From assembly GCA_002337545.1 (NCBI GenBank), contig DDGE01000014.1, positions 1 through 29,872 of the forward strand: a stretch of DNA of 29,872 nucleotides, read 5' to 3'. Of this stretch, positions 5,316-13,899 are shown piece by piece (position 1 is the first letter of the stretch; every line of letters begins with the position of its first letter). The notes beneath the pieces were generated by a model. That model was not told the origin of the DNA. It saw only the letters and a program-made list of their open reading frames with translations, and made no database searches. The position numbers and the translations under genes were made by a program. This stretch comes from Phycisphaerales bacterium UBA1910. GTDB lineage: Bacteria; Planctomycetota; Phycisphaerae; Phycisphaerales; UBA1924.

Positions 5316-8300
5316 CTACACCCTCCTGACAATCCATTCAATATGTCGCAACCCGCTGCCTCCGACGCTGCAGCTATTGGATCAAAGAGTCGCTTAGATG
5401 CCCATTTACACAACACCTTCGCACCCCAAGGCGGCGAAGACAACTGGTCACACAGACAGCGGGCCCAATTTTCTGAACCATACTTAAAATAGACCCGACA
5501 TGCTATGTCCAACTCCAAAATTGCCGCCGCGCACCCTCCAATTGCCAGTACACTAGTGAATCCAAATCCTTTTGCTCTGTTCTTTAGGAATGTTTTCCAA
5601 TTGATCTTCTTAGGAGTCAGAGACTGCCCAGGCTTTCGTCCAAAATTCCTAGGATCAGTAGGGTCAAAGAATGGGGGCGAAGGGACAACTGACAAACCGT
5701 AAGGATCCGTGAAACTATGAGGAGAAGACAATGAATATTGATAAAGATTCAAAGTATCAATATGCCATTTTGGATCTCTTTGTCCAAACCTCCCAGTCTC
5801 TGGGTCTAGTATGCGGAACCGCAAGTCATATAGTCCGCTTCCACCAATGAGCACCCGGCCCGTGTACAAGTGGATCGCGTAGAATTGCGTCCCGCTTGTG
5901 AGCACAGAGCCGCTTGCGTCGAAGACGCTCACCTCGCCAAAGTCCCCGTACTCATATCGTTCTTTCACATCACCATTCTCATCCGTGATGCTCGTGAGCG
6001 AGTTGAGATCGTCTCGGTGCGTCCAGAAGTCTTCGCCGCCAGGAACATCTTCGATCCGGTAGCTCACCTCATCATCGATTCCGATAGCGTAAACATGCGT
6101 AGTAAGTAGCGACTCGGGTGATTGACTCAGATCGATCTGCTCAAGCACTTCCCAGTGCGACACCCCCCCGTACACCAACTGCTTTGTCTGCCCGACCGAG
6201 GTCTCAAGCACACGCCGGGCTAGCGCGTCGTAGGTGTTTATAGTCCCGGTTGGCGTCGCAGTCCCGAATCCCGAAGTCACCTCGACTAGCTGATTGCGAA
6301 AATCGTAGCTGTAATGCCAGTGCTCAAGGTCTGTATTCTCATCCTGCTGATAATCCTGCAGGAACGCAGATACATCAAAGAAGTTGAGCTGGCCATCACC
6401 ATTGTAATCCGCTTCAGGATCACCGTTGTTGTACGCCGCATTGAATGCACTCGCATCAAACCCATTAACGGTGTAGTCCCCGTTGTAGTCCACAGGGCTA
6501 TTCTGCACACGCTCCACTAAATTTCCGTTGGCATCATAGAAGTACGCCCACTCACTTCCTGCATCGCGCGGAGCGAGTGAGTACTGGTTCAAGTCGGCTT
6601 GCACGCCATTTTGAGAGTATGTACCGATCGGAGCCCCAGCCCCCTCGAAGCCACTCACAGCAGTGCGGTTGTGGACTCCATCAAGGACATAGGCTGTTAT
6701 GCCGTTGTTAGTTGGTGCAGTGAAATCGGTGTTGGGATCGGGAAAATCAACATCTGTGCTGATGAGGCGATTGATCGCATCGTACCCGAATGTCCGCTCA
6801 CGACGGTTCTTCATACCCGAGCCGGTATCGTCGTAGCTGGTTCGATTCTGATTCTCGTCCCAGGTGAACTCGAACTGATCAAGGATCGTGCTGGTGCCAG
6901 CCACTGTGGTCGAGATCTGCGTCAACCGACCAAAACCAGAGTCGCCCAATGCATTGTTCACGCCCCCGCTACCATCGGATACGCCGTTGTAACTGTAATC
7001 CGTGCGGGTGCCATTACCGTGGATTCGCGCCCCTACCCGACGGCCGAAGTACTCAAACTCCGTGATCGGATCAATGTAATCAGTGCCGTTAAATGTATTA
7101 AAAATACCAGAGAGACGATTGATTTCGTCGTAAGTACGGTAAATCTCACGCTGCTGACTTGGGTATGTGATCTTGGTGTTGTTGTTCGCGATATCGAACT
7201 CGTAGGCAACCTCACGATTAAAAGTCGCGTTGAATCCTGATACCGCATCCGCATTAACCATCTCGCTAAGCACATTTGATCGTGAATCATACTCACGAAC
7301 CACCATAGCAAAGTCGTTGTCAGCGGTAAGAAGCCGCCCAAGCCCGTCATAGGTAAACTCTTCGAATGTTGCGCCCGGAATGCCTTCGCTCACTGACGAA
7401 TCATCAACTGAGCGATAAGTCACTCGGTTGTTCTTATCAAATGTTTGGGTCACGATTACGCCGCGCGCGTCGGTATATGTCTCAGGATTTCCGCTCGCAT
7501 TGTACTGAACGCTGTAGACCTGCGTTGTGTCCGGCATTGTCACCGAAGTCATACGGTTCAGGCCGTCGTAACCGTATTCTGTTGTGTTCCCATTGCTATC
7601 TGTTTCGCTGATGAGACGGCTGGAATCATCGTACTCGCGTGACTCTGATGTCACTGCCGCTCCACCCGCTGTCGCCATGCCGCTATTTGTAGTGACCAGA
7701 CGCCCTATCGCATCATAGAGATACTCAGTGATATTCAATCGAGCATCGGTCATCTCGGTCTTGTTTGATCGCGAGTCATACTTGTAGATGCTCGTGTTGT
7801 TCGCACCATCGGTATGCATTATCTGACGATCGAGCGCGTCGTATTGGAAGTCCACCTCAAACAACTGGAACGCGGGCGGGCTTTCCGTTGAGAAGTCCGT
7901 TTGCATCAGCTTAGTGAGGTTTGAGTCCGCATCGTACTCACTTTGGGTGATGTTGCCGGCACCATCAATCTCGAACTCTAATCGAGATGCCGTATCGTAG
8001 TAGAACACCGACTCATTGGTCAGGCCGCTACCCGCAGGGCTGATCATCTTATAGATAGATGAGTCACTGTTAAAATCGATACTCATCGTCTGCTGCGTGG
8101 AGCTCGACGGGACCTGATCGCAAGTACCCGTCCCGCCCGCGACCATTGAATCATAGTTGAAGATCTCGTATGACTGAGAATCGTTACGGTTGAGCGCGTC
8201 ATATGTCCGCGAGATCTTTGCTAGTGTATATAGCGTATCACCGTTCACCGTGTCTTCTCCGACCGGACCACACGCCATCACACTCACTATATTGTGATTG

Positions 8301-11218
8301 TTGTCATATGCGTAGAGAAACTCATTCCCCATCGGATCGCTTACCTCAATCACCCGATAAATGCCGTCGAAAGTGTAGCCTGTCTGCTGCATTACCCCAT
8401 TCGGGTCAAGCGTGCTGCTTTGAAGTAGACCGTCGGCGTTGTAAATGAACTCCGTCTTAAGCGGAGAGCTCCCGCCATCGCCTTGCACTGTTTCGATCCT
8501 GAGGTCACGAGCGTCGTACTTGTGAGTAACAATGTTGCTCGCCTGCCCACCGCTTACCGCCTCACCATCTTCAAACTTGATGAGATTGCGATTCTCGTCG
8601 TATGTCCAACGCTGTGTGATGTAGTTACTGCTCAGAGCCTGACTGTCCGCTTGCTTCGTCGTCGCATCGTAATCGCTGAAGATACCTGTTACGGTGTTCT
8701 TCTCACGCGAGGTTTCAGTTCTGTAATCAAGCTTGTCATAGACATGCACCGTCGTGAACCATTTGTTCGAGCTATCAATTGCCTGGTCACCATCAAGGTT
8801 CAGCTCTTCCTCGACGACCATGTTCCCGTTCGCATCATAGAAGAACATCCGCTCAGCGAAGAGATTGTTCGCATCATCGAACTGCTGCACTCGTACGAGT
8901 TCTGACATCTGATTGTACAGGTACTTGGTGACATCAAGACCGGGATCGATTTCCTTGATCATGTTTCCGACCAGGTCGTACTCGTACTCAGTCGTGAGGT
9001 TCTTCCCGCCAAAGTCGATGATCATCCTGTGAAGACGACCATAGTTCGCTTCATCACTCGGATTGTTGTAGTACTCATACTTATCGACGCGCCAGTGCTC
9101 TATCTCGTTCCCTTGGTCATCGAGGATCCACTTCTTCGGGTGCGTGTGCGTCTCGACTTGCCCCCATTCGTTGTAGGTGTACTCGTCTACAGAAGTAGCA
9201 GCACTCGCATCTACCGCTGGATCGAATGGAGTACTGCTAAAGAAACTAGAGGGAAGCCCTCGGTAGACACCAAGAAGATTCCCATTTGGTCGCTGCGTAC
9301 TCGACTCGATAGCGTTGTCATATACCCTGCGGGTAACATGGCCATTTCCATCTTTGTATGCGGTGTAGTGATCTGACGAGCCACACCCACAACCTCCTCC
9401 TCCGAACCCGAAGTCGTATAGCCAGTTCTCGGTAATGACAATCGAGTTATCGGCGGAGCGTTGTGTCCTGCTTGTCACCGTACGGCTGAGCTGTGGGTTT
9501 GCATACTCACCAGGAGGTGGAAGAAAATCGTCGTTCTGGTATGTCAACTCAATACTGTGGTCACCGGGGTATGTCACGGAACCCGTGTTCCACCCCCCAA
9601 CCGGGGTAAAAGTGGTGGTAACACTGTTCGCGAGACTTGGGATCGTACCAGTCAATGGAGAGACGACACCTGTAGAACTGATTTGTTTCCAAGCGCCCAG
9701 TCCGCCGTTATCTGATTCTGCGAATACACGGAGATCTGGATCATCCACGAAATCAAGAAACTCCGTTTTCTCGAGAAGCTGCATCTCGCTCGGGACATAG
9801 TTCAGAAAAGGTGCGGCTGCCTTTGCGTATTTGTACCGAATTACAGCACCACGACGGTCATTGACCCAAACATAGTACTCCTTGTTCGTGTATGGAAAGT
9901 CGAGCTCGTTCGTCTCATCAATGAAGACATAGTTGTACGACTCATCCCCGTACTGCTGGCGAATCACACGCCCAAATGTACGCTCACTGTGTCCGTCGAG
10001 GTCGTACTCATTCTGTATGATCGTGACCCCATTGGGGTCAATAATTTCCGAGATCATTCCATCTCTGAGCCACTCCCCTGCGGGCAGAGTTGGAGCATAG
10101 TTGTACTGCCACTTTCTACCGGATGGGAACCGAGCATGATCAACTGCCCCGCCGAGTGAGGTGTATTGAAGAGGAAAATCCGACGTGTTCTCGATCGAAG
10201 GAAGTGTTGCGGAGATCAGCCTTGCCTCATAGTCTGCGGAGATATTCTCGTAATCGTACTCAACAGTTCGTCCAGCATGGTCTGTGACTCGCCAAAGAAG
10301 ATGCGCCACATGATCAGCTGGATGCGCTGAACCCAACGAGGACCCAGGATCGTCGTGATAGAAGAAGTTGATGGTATGACCCAACGAATCTACCATCGAA
10401 GCCAGACGCTCAACCCCATTCGAGGTCTCGTATGAGAAAGTCATCTCATTACCGTTCGTATCGGTAATTGAGTGGAGGCGACCTGCGTACGGCAGAATGA
10501 GTGTCTCATCCTCGCCGGAATAAAAGGGAAGGAATCTGTAGCGTACCTGATTCTCATCGAACATGGTGATGTACGCGTTATACACTGAGTACTGAAACTG
10601 AATGGGTATTTTCTCGTTCGAGTACAGCGCTGGATCACCCGCGACGGCATCATGGGTTGTATACATGTCGAACTGATCCCACCGCCCAGAGCCATCATAA
10701 AACATGATGATGTCTGGCTCGTTATCTGCGAGTATTACTGGTTCGGGATCAGGAGATGGGGCCGCCGATGTGCCTATGACAACTCCCCCGTCGATGCTCA
10801 AATCGACACGCATGTTGTAGTTGAGTTGCCACCCTATTCCAAGAGGTGAACGCTGCGAGATCTCAAGTTCACCAATCTCAGTGTTCTCAGGAGTCGGGTC
10901 AAAGTATGGGTACTGGGTGATGTCCGCAAAAATACTGCTGCGGGAGCGGTACATCCTTGTGAGCTGAAAATCGAGTCCTCGCCCGGGGATATACAGATCC
11001 TCTTGTGAGTGTTGGAAATCACCTGTAGCAAGGTAAATCGGATCGCTCGATTTTTTGGATGCATCACCCTCTGCACCCTGTTGACCTTCAGGGGTCGGAG
11101 TCTCTTGTGAACCACACTTGCTCCCGGTTGGGTTCGCGTTCCCACCCGCATGTGCCAATAGCGATACACATGCGATTAGACTAATGCCGGACTGCCAGAT
11201 TCGATTATTAATAGTCAT
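5312..11218 (-). CDS. Giant secreted RHS/YD-repeat protein with dockerin-like insert
   Basis: This 1968-aa protein opens with a signal peptide (ISLIACVSLLAHA, cleavage near residue 24). A DUF6531-like module follows: DPIYLATGDFQHSQEDLYIP, then RSRS. The body is a long run of YD repeats such as TTEYEYDLVGN and TEYGYDGLNRM, which in RHS proteins build a hollow beta shell. Residues about 1575-1628 are two dockerin-like calcium repeats (DYNGDYTVNGFDASAF, DYNGDGQLNFFDVSAFL). The RHS core end reads YDLRFRILDPETGRFGQRDP through FTDPYGL at about 1838-1842. The last 126 residues are variable, with seven cysteines and a hydrophobic stretch, and match no toxin I know. GAGG about 7 bases before the ATG is the ribosome site. 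It could be a secreted toxin or a cell-surface or adhesion protein. Confidence 0.93.
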   Translation of the reverse strand: MTINNRIWQSGISLIACVSLLAHAGGNANPTGSKCGSQETPTPEGQQGAEGDASKKSSDPIYLATGDFQHSQEDLYIPGRGLDFQLTRMYRSRSSIFADITQYPYFDPTPENTEIGELEISQRSPLGIGWQLNYNMRVDLSIDGGVVIGTSAAPSPDPEPVILADNEPDIIMFYDGSGRWDQFDMYTTHDAVAGDPALYSNEKIPIQFQYSVYNAYITMFDENQVRYRFLPFYSGEDETLILPYAGRLHSITDTNGNEMTFSYETSNGVERLASMVDSLGHTINFFYHDDPGSSLGSAHPADHVAHLLWRVTDHAGRTVEYDYENISADYEARLISATLPSIENTSDFPLQYTSLGGAVDHARFPSGRKWQYNYAPTLPAGEWLRDGMISEIIDPNGVTIIQNEYDLDGHSERTFGRVIRQQYGDESYNYVFIDETNELDFPYTNKEYYVWVNDRRGAVIRYKYAKAAAPFLNYVPSEMQLLEKTEFLDFVDDPDLRVFAESDNGGLGAWKQISSTGVVSPLTGTIPSLANSVTTTFTPVGGWNTGSVTYPGDHSIELTYQNDDFLPPPGEYANPQLSRTVTSRTQRSADNSIVITENWLYDFGFGGGGCGCGSSDHYTAYKDGNGHVTRRVYDNAIESSTQRPNGNLLGVYRGLPSSFFSSTPFDPAVDASAATSVDEYTYNEWGQVETHTHPKKWILDDQGNEIEHWRVDKYEYYNNPSDEANYGRLHRMIIDFGGKNLTTEYEYDLVGNMIKEIDPGLDVTKYLYNQMSELVRVQQFDDANNLFAERMFFYDANGNMVVEEELNLDGDQAIDSSNKWFTTVHVYDKLDYRTETSREKNTVTGIFSDYDATTKQADSQALSSNYITQRWTYDENRNLIKFEDGEAVSGGQASNIVTHKYDARDLRIETVQGDGGSSPLKTEFIYNADGLLQSSTLDPNGVMQQTGYTFDGIYRVIEVSDPMGNEFLYAYDNNHNIVSVMACGPVGEDTVNGDTLYTLAKISRTYDALNRNDSQSYEIFNYDSMVAGGTGTCDQVPSSSTQQTMSIDFNSDSSIYKMISPAGSGLTNESVFYYDTASRLEFEIDGAGNITQSEYDADSNLTKLMQTDFSTESPPAFQLFEVDFQYDALDRQIMHTDGANNTSIYKYDSRSNKTEMTDARLNITEYLYDAIGRLVTTNSGMATAGGAAVTSESREYDDSSRLISETDSNGNTTEYGYDGLNRMTSVTMPDTTQVYSVQYNASGNPETYTDARGVIVTQTFDKNNRVTYRSVDDSSVSEGIPGATFEEFTYDGLGRLLTADNDFAMVVREYDSRSNVLSEMVNADAVSGFNATFNREVAYEFDIANNNTKITYPSQQREIYRTYDEINRLSGIFNTFNGTDYIDPITEFEYFGRRVGARIHGNGTRTDYSYNGVSDGSGGVNNALGDSGFGRLTQISTTVAGTSTILDQFEFTWDENQNRTSYDDTGSGMKNRRERTFGYDAINRLISTDVDFPDPNTDFTAPTNNGITAYVLDGVHNRTAVSGFEGAGAPIGTYSQNGVQADLNQYSLAPRDAGSEWAYFYDANGNLVERVQNSPVDYNGDYTVNGFDASAFNAAYNNGDPEADYNGDGQLNFFDVSAFLQDYQQDENTDLEHWHYSYDFRNQLVEVTSGFGTATPTGTINTYDALARRVLETSVGQTKQLVYGGVSHWEVLEQIDLSQSPESLLTTHVYAIGIDDEVSYRIEDVPGGEDFWTHRDDLNSLTSITDENGDVKERYEYGDFGEVSVFDASGSVLTSGTQFYAIHLYTGRVLIGGSGLYDLRFRILDPETGRFGQRDPKWHIDTLNLYQYSLSSPHSFTDPYGLSVVPSPPFFDPTDPRNFGRKPGQSLTPKKINWKTFLKNRAKGFGFTSVLAIGGCAAAILELDIACRVYFKYGSENWARCLCDQLSSPPWGAKVLCKWASKRLFDPIAAASEAAGCDILNGLSGGCR

Positions 11219-11378
11219 ACTGTAACCTCATCATCATGATTCAATAAGTGCTTTTGCAGTGGGTAAGCACCATCACGAACCCCACTATACGAGGGGGTTA
11301 CCGGACGGTTTTCTTGCTTGGTGTTTATTCTTGAACAATTCTGCCTACCGCTAAGGCTGTCTCATCGACAAGCCGCGA
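11219..11378. promoter_or_regulatory. RHS leader region with hairpins and a recombination-site relative
   Basis: For the minus strand, TATAGT near 11284-11289 could be a -10, without a good -35. GTGCTT/AAGCAC and AGTGGG/CCCACT inverted repeats lie between it and the RHS start. At 11306-11334 the plus strand carries CGGTTTT and GGTGTTTATTCTTGA, resembling the sequence beside the recombinase at 3993-4021. Confidence 0.4.
11320..11334 (+). repeat. Partial copy of the recombinase-adjacent sequence
   Basis: GGTGTTTATTCTTGA here matches GGTGTTTTTATTCTTGA at 4005-4021 except for two T's, and both are preceded at a similar distance by CGGTTTT (11306-11312 and 3993-3999). Only the left arm of the inverted repeat is shared; the right arm is absent. 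The two copies are in the same orientation and bracket the recombinase-RHS block. Confidence 0.5.
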
Positions 11379-13148
11379 TCAATCGCTGCACAAGTCCATC
11401 CCGGCTCGCATGCGTTCCAGCTGGCTGGCGTTGAACCCGTCCAGAGCCTTCTCCCACTGCTCCCTGCTCCAGCCCTTGGTCTTCCTCGCGAGCATGTAGG
11501 GATCGGCGATGCGGTGGGACTTGGCGACCCGCAAGCAAGCCGCGACGATGCGTTCGCTCTCGCTGAACACCCCCACTTCCCTGCTTTTCTGACCGTTTGA
11601 GGCCAGGGGTTCGAGTCCCCTGTCCTGCGATGAGCTGGCAAGAAGATCCACACCTCCGACCTGCTTGCCCCCCCACTGCTGGCGATCCCCGTGCAGGTGC
11701 TCTCGGAGCATGCGGTTGGCCTGATCCTCGTCGCTGAGCGTGATGTAGGCGTGCTTCTGCTCGCGCAGCAGCCACGCAAACATCGCTCCGGGCTTGTTTC
11801 CACGGGTGCGTGCCCGCTGGGCCAAGGCTATGAACTCGAGTCGCCCGGCCTCGCTGCTGCTGGCGAGCTTGAGGGCGCAGGCTTGGCGGTGCAGCTCCAG
11901 GAGCCGCCCGGTGTCCCCCAGATCCCACGCCCGGATGTCGCGGATGTTCGGCGGGGCGGATTTGTCGGGGCTCTTCGCCCCCCTGCTCCCTTTCCTACTG
12001 CCCAAAGTCGAGCCCTGCGAGACACCAGACGCCTCACGCGTGGTGAGCTTTCTGGTTTTTGAATTCCCCGTTAGGGGAAGAGAATCTGTTAGATCAGGGG
12101 TGGCAGAATGGGTGTCATTTTCGCGGTTTGGGGTAGCAGAATCGGTGTCACCTGATTGGCCCGGATTGGGCGGTAGGAGAAGGGAAGATGGCGAGGCGTC
12201 GGGTGCCTGAGCTCCCTCTTTCCTACTGCCCTCTTGCGACCCCCCCACCGCTGCCGGGGTGTGCCGGGCTTCGCCTTGGGCTTGGAGCTCGGCTTGAGGT
12301 TCCTCTTGAGCCTGGGTGTGCGACCACTCGGGCACGATACGGTCCCGCAGCCCCCACCGGTTCAACTCCCACTGGGAGACTTCGAGGGGCTCAAGCCATC
12401 CAAGCTCGATGAGCGTGGTGCGGGCGTCGGTCGCGGCGCGACGCGAGATCCCGAAGTGCTCAGATACCCAGGCAAGCTTGTAGCGTCCGTCGGTGCGGTA
12501 GTCCTGGGACTCCTTGTGCCAGAACAACCCCCGGATGAGGATGGCCGTCATGAGGGCGGTGACGCCCTTGGAGAAGCCCCCCGCCATCGCGCGGAGCAGC
12601 CGCCTCGGCACGGGGACCGAGCGGCGGTGGTTGGGCATGGCCTTGTACATCGACCAGAAGCCCGAGAGATCATCAACGCGGATCTCGTCGGCGGAGACCG
12701 CGAAGGCGATGCGGTGCTTGGTGATCTTCACCAGCCCGAGTTGGGCTAGGGCCCGGATGTCGCCGCGGAGTGCTCGCATCGCCCGCTGATCGCCCCTGCC
12801 CCCAACAAGGGTCGCGATCTCCCGCATGGTGTAGAGGGGCTTGGCGCCCCGGTGCTCGGGGCTGGTATACCGGCGACGCTCGTGGAGCTCGTGGGCGGCG
12901 AAAGAGAGGCGGTACTGCCTCTTGGTCATATGGCCGGATTGATAGAGCCACCAGGCGAGCGTGAGCTGGTGCACGGTGATCTTGCGGAAACTGCCCTCGA
13001 TGCGGTCGCAACGCTCCCCGATTGTGGATGAGCGAGATTTTTTTTGAGCCCCCTCCCCCACTACTGGGGTTCTTAAACCTTGCGGATGGTTCATGCTTGA
13101 TAACCGCCTGTTTCCGGGCGGTTTGGGGGATTTGGTTTGGGTGTGCAT
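11379..13148 (-). CDS. Likely plasmid replication protein, two winged-helix regions
   Basis: This 589-aa soluble protein has an N-terminal DNA-binding-like region (GERCDRIEGSFRKITVHQLT, then TMREIATLVGG, ALRGDIRALAQLGLVKITKH) followed by a second winged-helix-like segment (WVSEHFGISRRAATDARTTL, IELGWLEPLE). A long low-complexity linker of about 120 residues leads to a C-terminal helical domain. It lies beside a repeat field and a partition operon, so a replication initiator is the best guess, but I see no decisive Rep motif. I start at the ATG at 13148, since AAAGGAA stands before it in a hairpin loop. Near the C-terminus the DNA encodes SSSQDRGLEPLASNGQK, which is the antisense reading of a tRNA T-arm-like sequence (plus strand about 11590-11628). 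Confidence 0.6.
   Translation of the reverse strand: MHTQTKSPKPPGNRRLSSMNHPQGLRTPVVGEGAQKKSRSSTIGERCDRIEGSFRKITVHQLTLAWWLYQSGHMTKRQYRLSFAAHELHERRRYTSPEHRGAKPLYTMREIATLVGGRGDQRAMRALRGDIRALAQLGLVKITKHRIAFAVSADEIRVDDLSGFWSMYKAMPNHRRSVPVPRRLLRAMAGGFSKGVTALMTAILIRGLFWHKESQDYRTDGRYKLAWVSEHFGISRRAATDARTTLIELGWLEPLEVSQWELNRWGLRDRIVPEWSHTQAQEEPQAELQAQGEARHTPAAVGGSQEGSRKEGAQAPDASPSSLLLPPNPGQSGDTDSATPNRENDTHSATPDLTDSLPLTGNSKTRKLTTREASGVSQGSTLGSRKGSRGAKSPDKSAPPNIRDIRAWDLGDTGRLLELHRQACALKLASSSEAGRLEFIALAQRARTRGNKPGAMFAWLLREQKHAYITLSDEDQANRMLREHLHGDRQQWGGKQVGGVDLLASSSQDRGLEPLASNGQKSREVGVFSESERIVAACLRVAKSHRIADPYMLARKTKGWSREQWEKALDGFNASQLERMRAGMDLCSD
11585..11628 (+). other. tRNA 3'-end-like fragment inside the rep gene
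   Basis: On the plus strand AGGGG-TTCGAGT-CCCCT is a perfect T-arm, followed by GTCCTGC as a possible acceptor strand. I find no matching GCAGGAC 5' strand within tRNA distance upstream, so this is at most the 3' part of a tRNA gene. Such parts often serve as attachment cores for integrating elements. It overlaps the coding sequence for the rep protein on the other strand. Confidence 0.4.
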
Positions 13149-13166
13149 CGCGGATTCCTTTCCGCG
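13149..13166 (-). promoter_or_regulatory. Ribosome site of rep gene in a hairpin loop
   Basis: Read on the minus strand, CGCGGA, loop AAGGAA, TCCGCG is directly followed by the ATG of the rep gene. The 6-bp perfect stem presents the Shine-Dalgarno bases in the loop and butts against the start codon, which suggests translational control. Confidence 0.6.
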
Positions 13167-13215
13167 TATGGGCACAGCGATACCGCAAGCCGAATCACCT
13201 CCGCACAGGAAGGCA

Positions 13216-13336
13216 TTGACAGGGAATTGCGATCGCGCTAGCTTCGTGATATGAGTACGAAGCGGTCGATCCGGCTTCCCTGCCGTTTTCGACCTTGATG
13301 ACCGCCGATGGAGTTGCCGCTCCGAGGCGGTTTTTC
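13216..13336 (+). ncRNA. Candidate small antisense RNA over the rep leader
   Basis: TTGACA (13216-13221) and a weak TAGCTT (13239-13244), 17 nt apart, could start a plus-strand transcript near 13251. The transcript would hold one stem-loop (GGTCGA/TCGACC around an inner CGGC/GCCG) and end in a good intrinsic terminator: ACCGCC, GGAG, loop TTGCCG, CTCC, GGCGGT, then a T-run at about 13332-13336. At roughly 85 nt and opposite the leader of the minus-strand rep gene, it has the layout of a counter-transcribed copy-number RNA. The -10 is poor, so expression is uncertain. Confidence 0.4.
13301..13336 (+). terminator. Intrinsic terminator, plus strand
   Basis: A two-part stem (ACCGCC with GGCGGT, and GGAG with CTCC) around the loop TTGCCG is followed by TTTTT. 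There is no plus-strand protein gene upstream, which supports a small non-coding transcript ending here. Confidence 0.65.
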
Positions 13337-13365
13337 ATTTCCCGAGCAAGAGAGTGCAGAAGTCC

Positions 13366-13460
13366 GGGGTCTACAGGACTCGAACCTGCACAGCCCTGCT
13401 CCAGGGTTTATGTGGGTGTACGCTCAGCCATACGCCTCCTTGCGGTTGGGTGAAGCTCCC
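13366..13460 (-). other. tRNA-like 3' segment, probably a remnant
   Basis: On the minus strand GCAGG-TTCGAGT-CCTGT forms a T-arm, preceded by CCCTG-GAG-CAGGG, which could be a class-II variable arm, and followed by AGACCCC. No GGGGTCT acceptor partner is present upstream and no proper anticodon arm can be drawn, so a functional tRNA is unlikely. A degraded tRNA or an attachment-site core is more likely. Confidence 0.3.
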
Positions 13461-13579
13461 TGAAAGGTCTTCGCTTGGATACGAAGATGTAGGGAACGAG
13501 AGTTGTCAACCACAATATGGGCGAGTCGGACATGGCGCGTCAAGCCCGTAAAGCGCGCGCTGTCAACGGATTAGCGGTC

Positions 13580-13855
13580 CATATGGCCAAATCGAAAGGC
13601 TCATATGGCCATAAGGACATCTCAAAGAGTTCATATGGCCATAAGTACTTGGCCGTATTGATATGTTCTTATGTTCTTATGGCCATATGGCCGAAAAAGT
13701 TGTGGACAATCGTGTCGTAGGGCCGATAAGTGAATTGCGGATGGCAGCGTACCGGTGCTATGGTCATATGGCCATGTCAATCGGTTCATATGCACCAGAC
13801 AATCGGTTCATGTGGGCATGTGGCCATATGGCAATAAAGATCGGTTCATATGGCC
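13580..13855 (+). repeat. CATATGGCC repeat field, likely centromere or origin
   Basis: CATATGGCC occurs at 13580, 13602, 13632, 13684, 13765 and 13847, with near copies at 13797 and 13825. Three copies are preceded by TCGGTT (13791, 13803, 13841). The copy at 13681-13692 is a full palindrome, GGCCATATGGCC. TGTGGACAA at 13701-13709 is one base off a DnaA box, and TGTGGATTT at 13878 is two off. The field lies directly before parA, so it is probably the site bound by the ParB-like protein, possibly combined with the replication origin. Confidence 0.8.
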
Positions 13856-13899
13856 AAGTAGGCGTGAAATGAAAAAATGTGGATTTTGAGGTGATCACC

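Noticed and set aside
12188..12749. Long plus-strand open frames within the rep gene
   Set aside because: They are GC-rich shadows of the rep coding strand, without ribosome sites or domain-like sequence.
13366..13460. A functional tRNA gene
   Set aside because: No acceptor partner for AGACCCC and no anticodon arm could be drawn.
13354..13551. 65-residue open frame over the tRNA-like segment
   Set aside because: Its sequence (GVYRTRTCTALLQG) is the usual antisense reading of a tRNA-like sequence, and no ribosome site is present.
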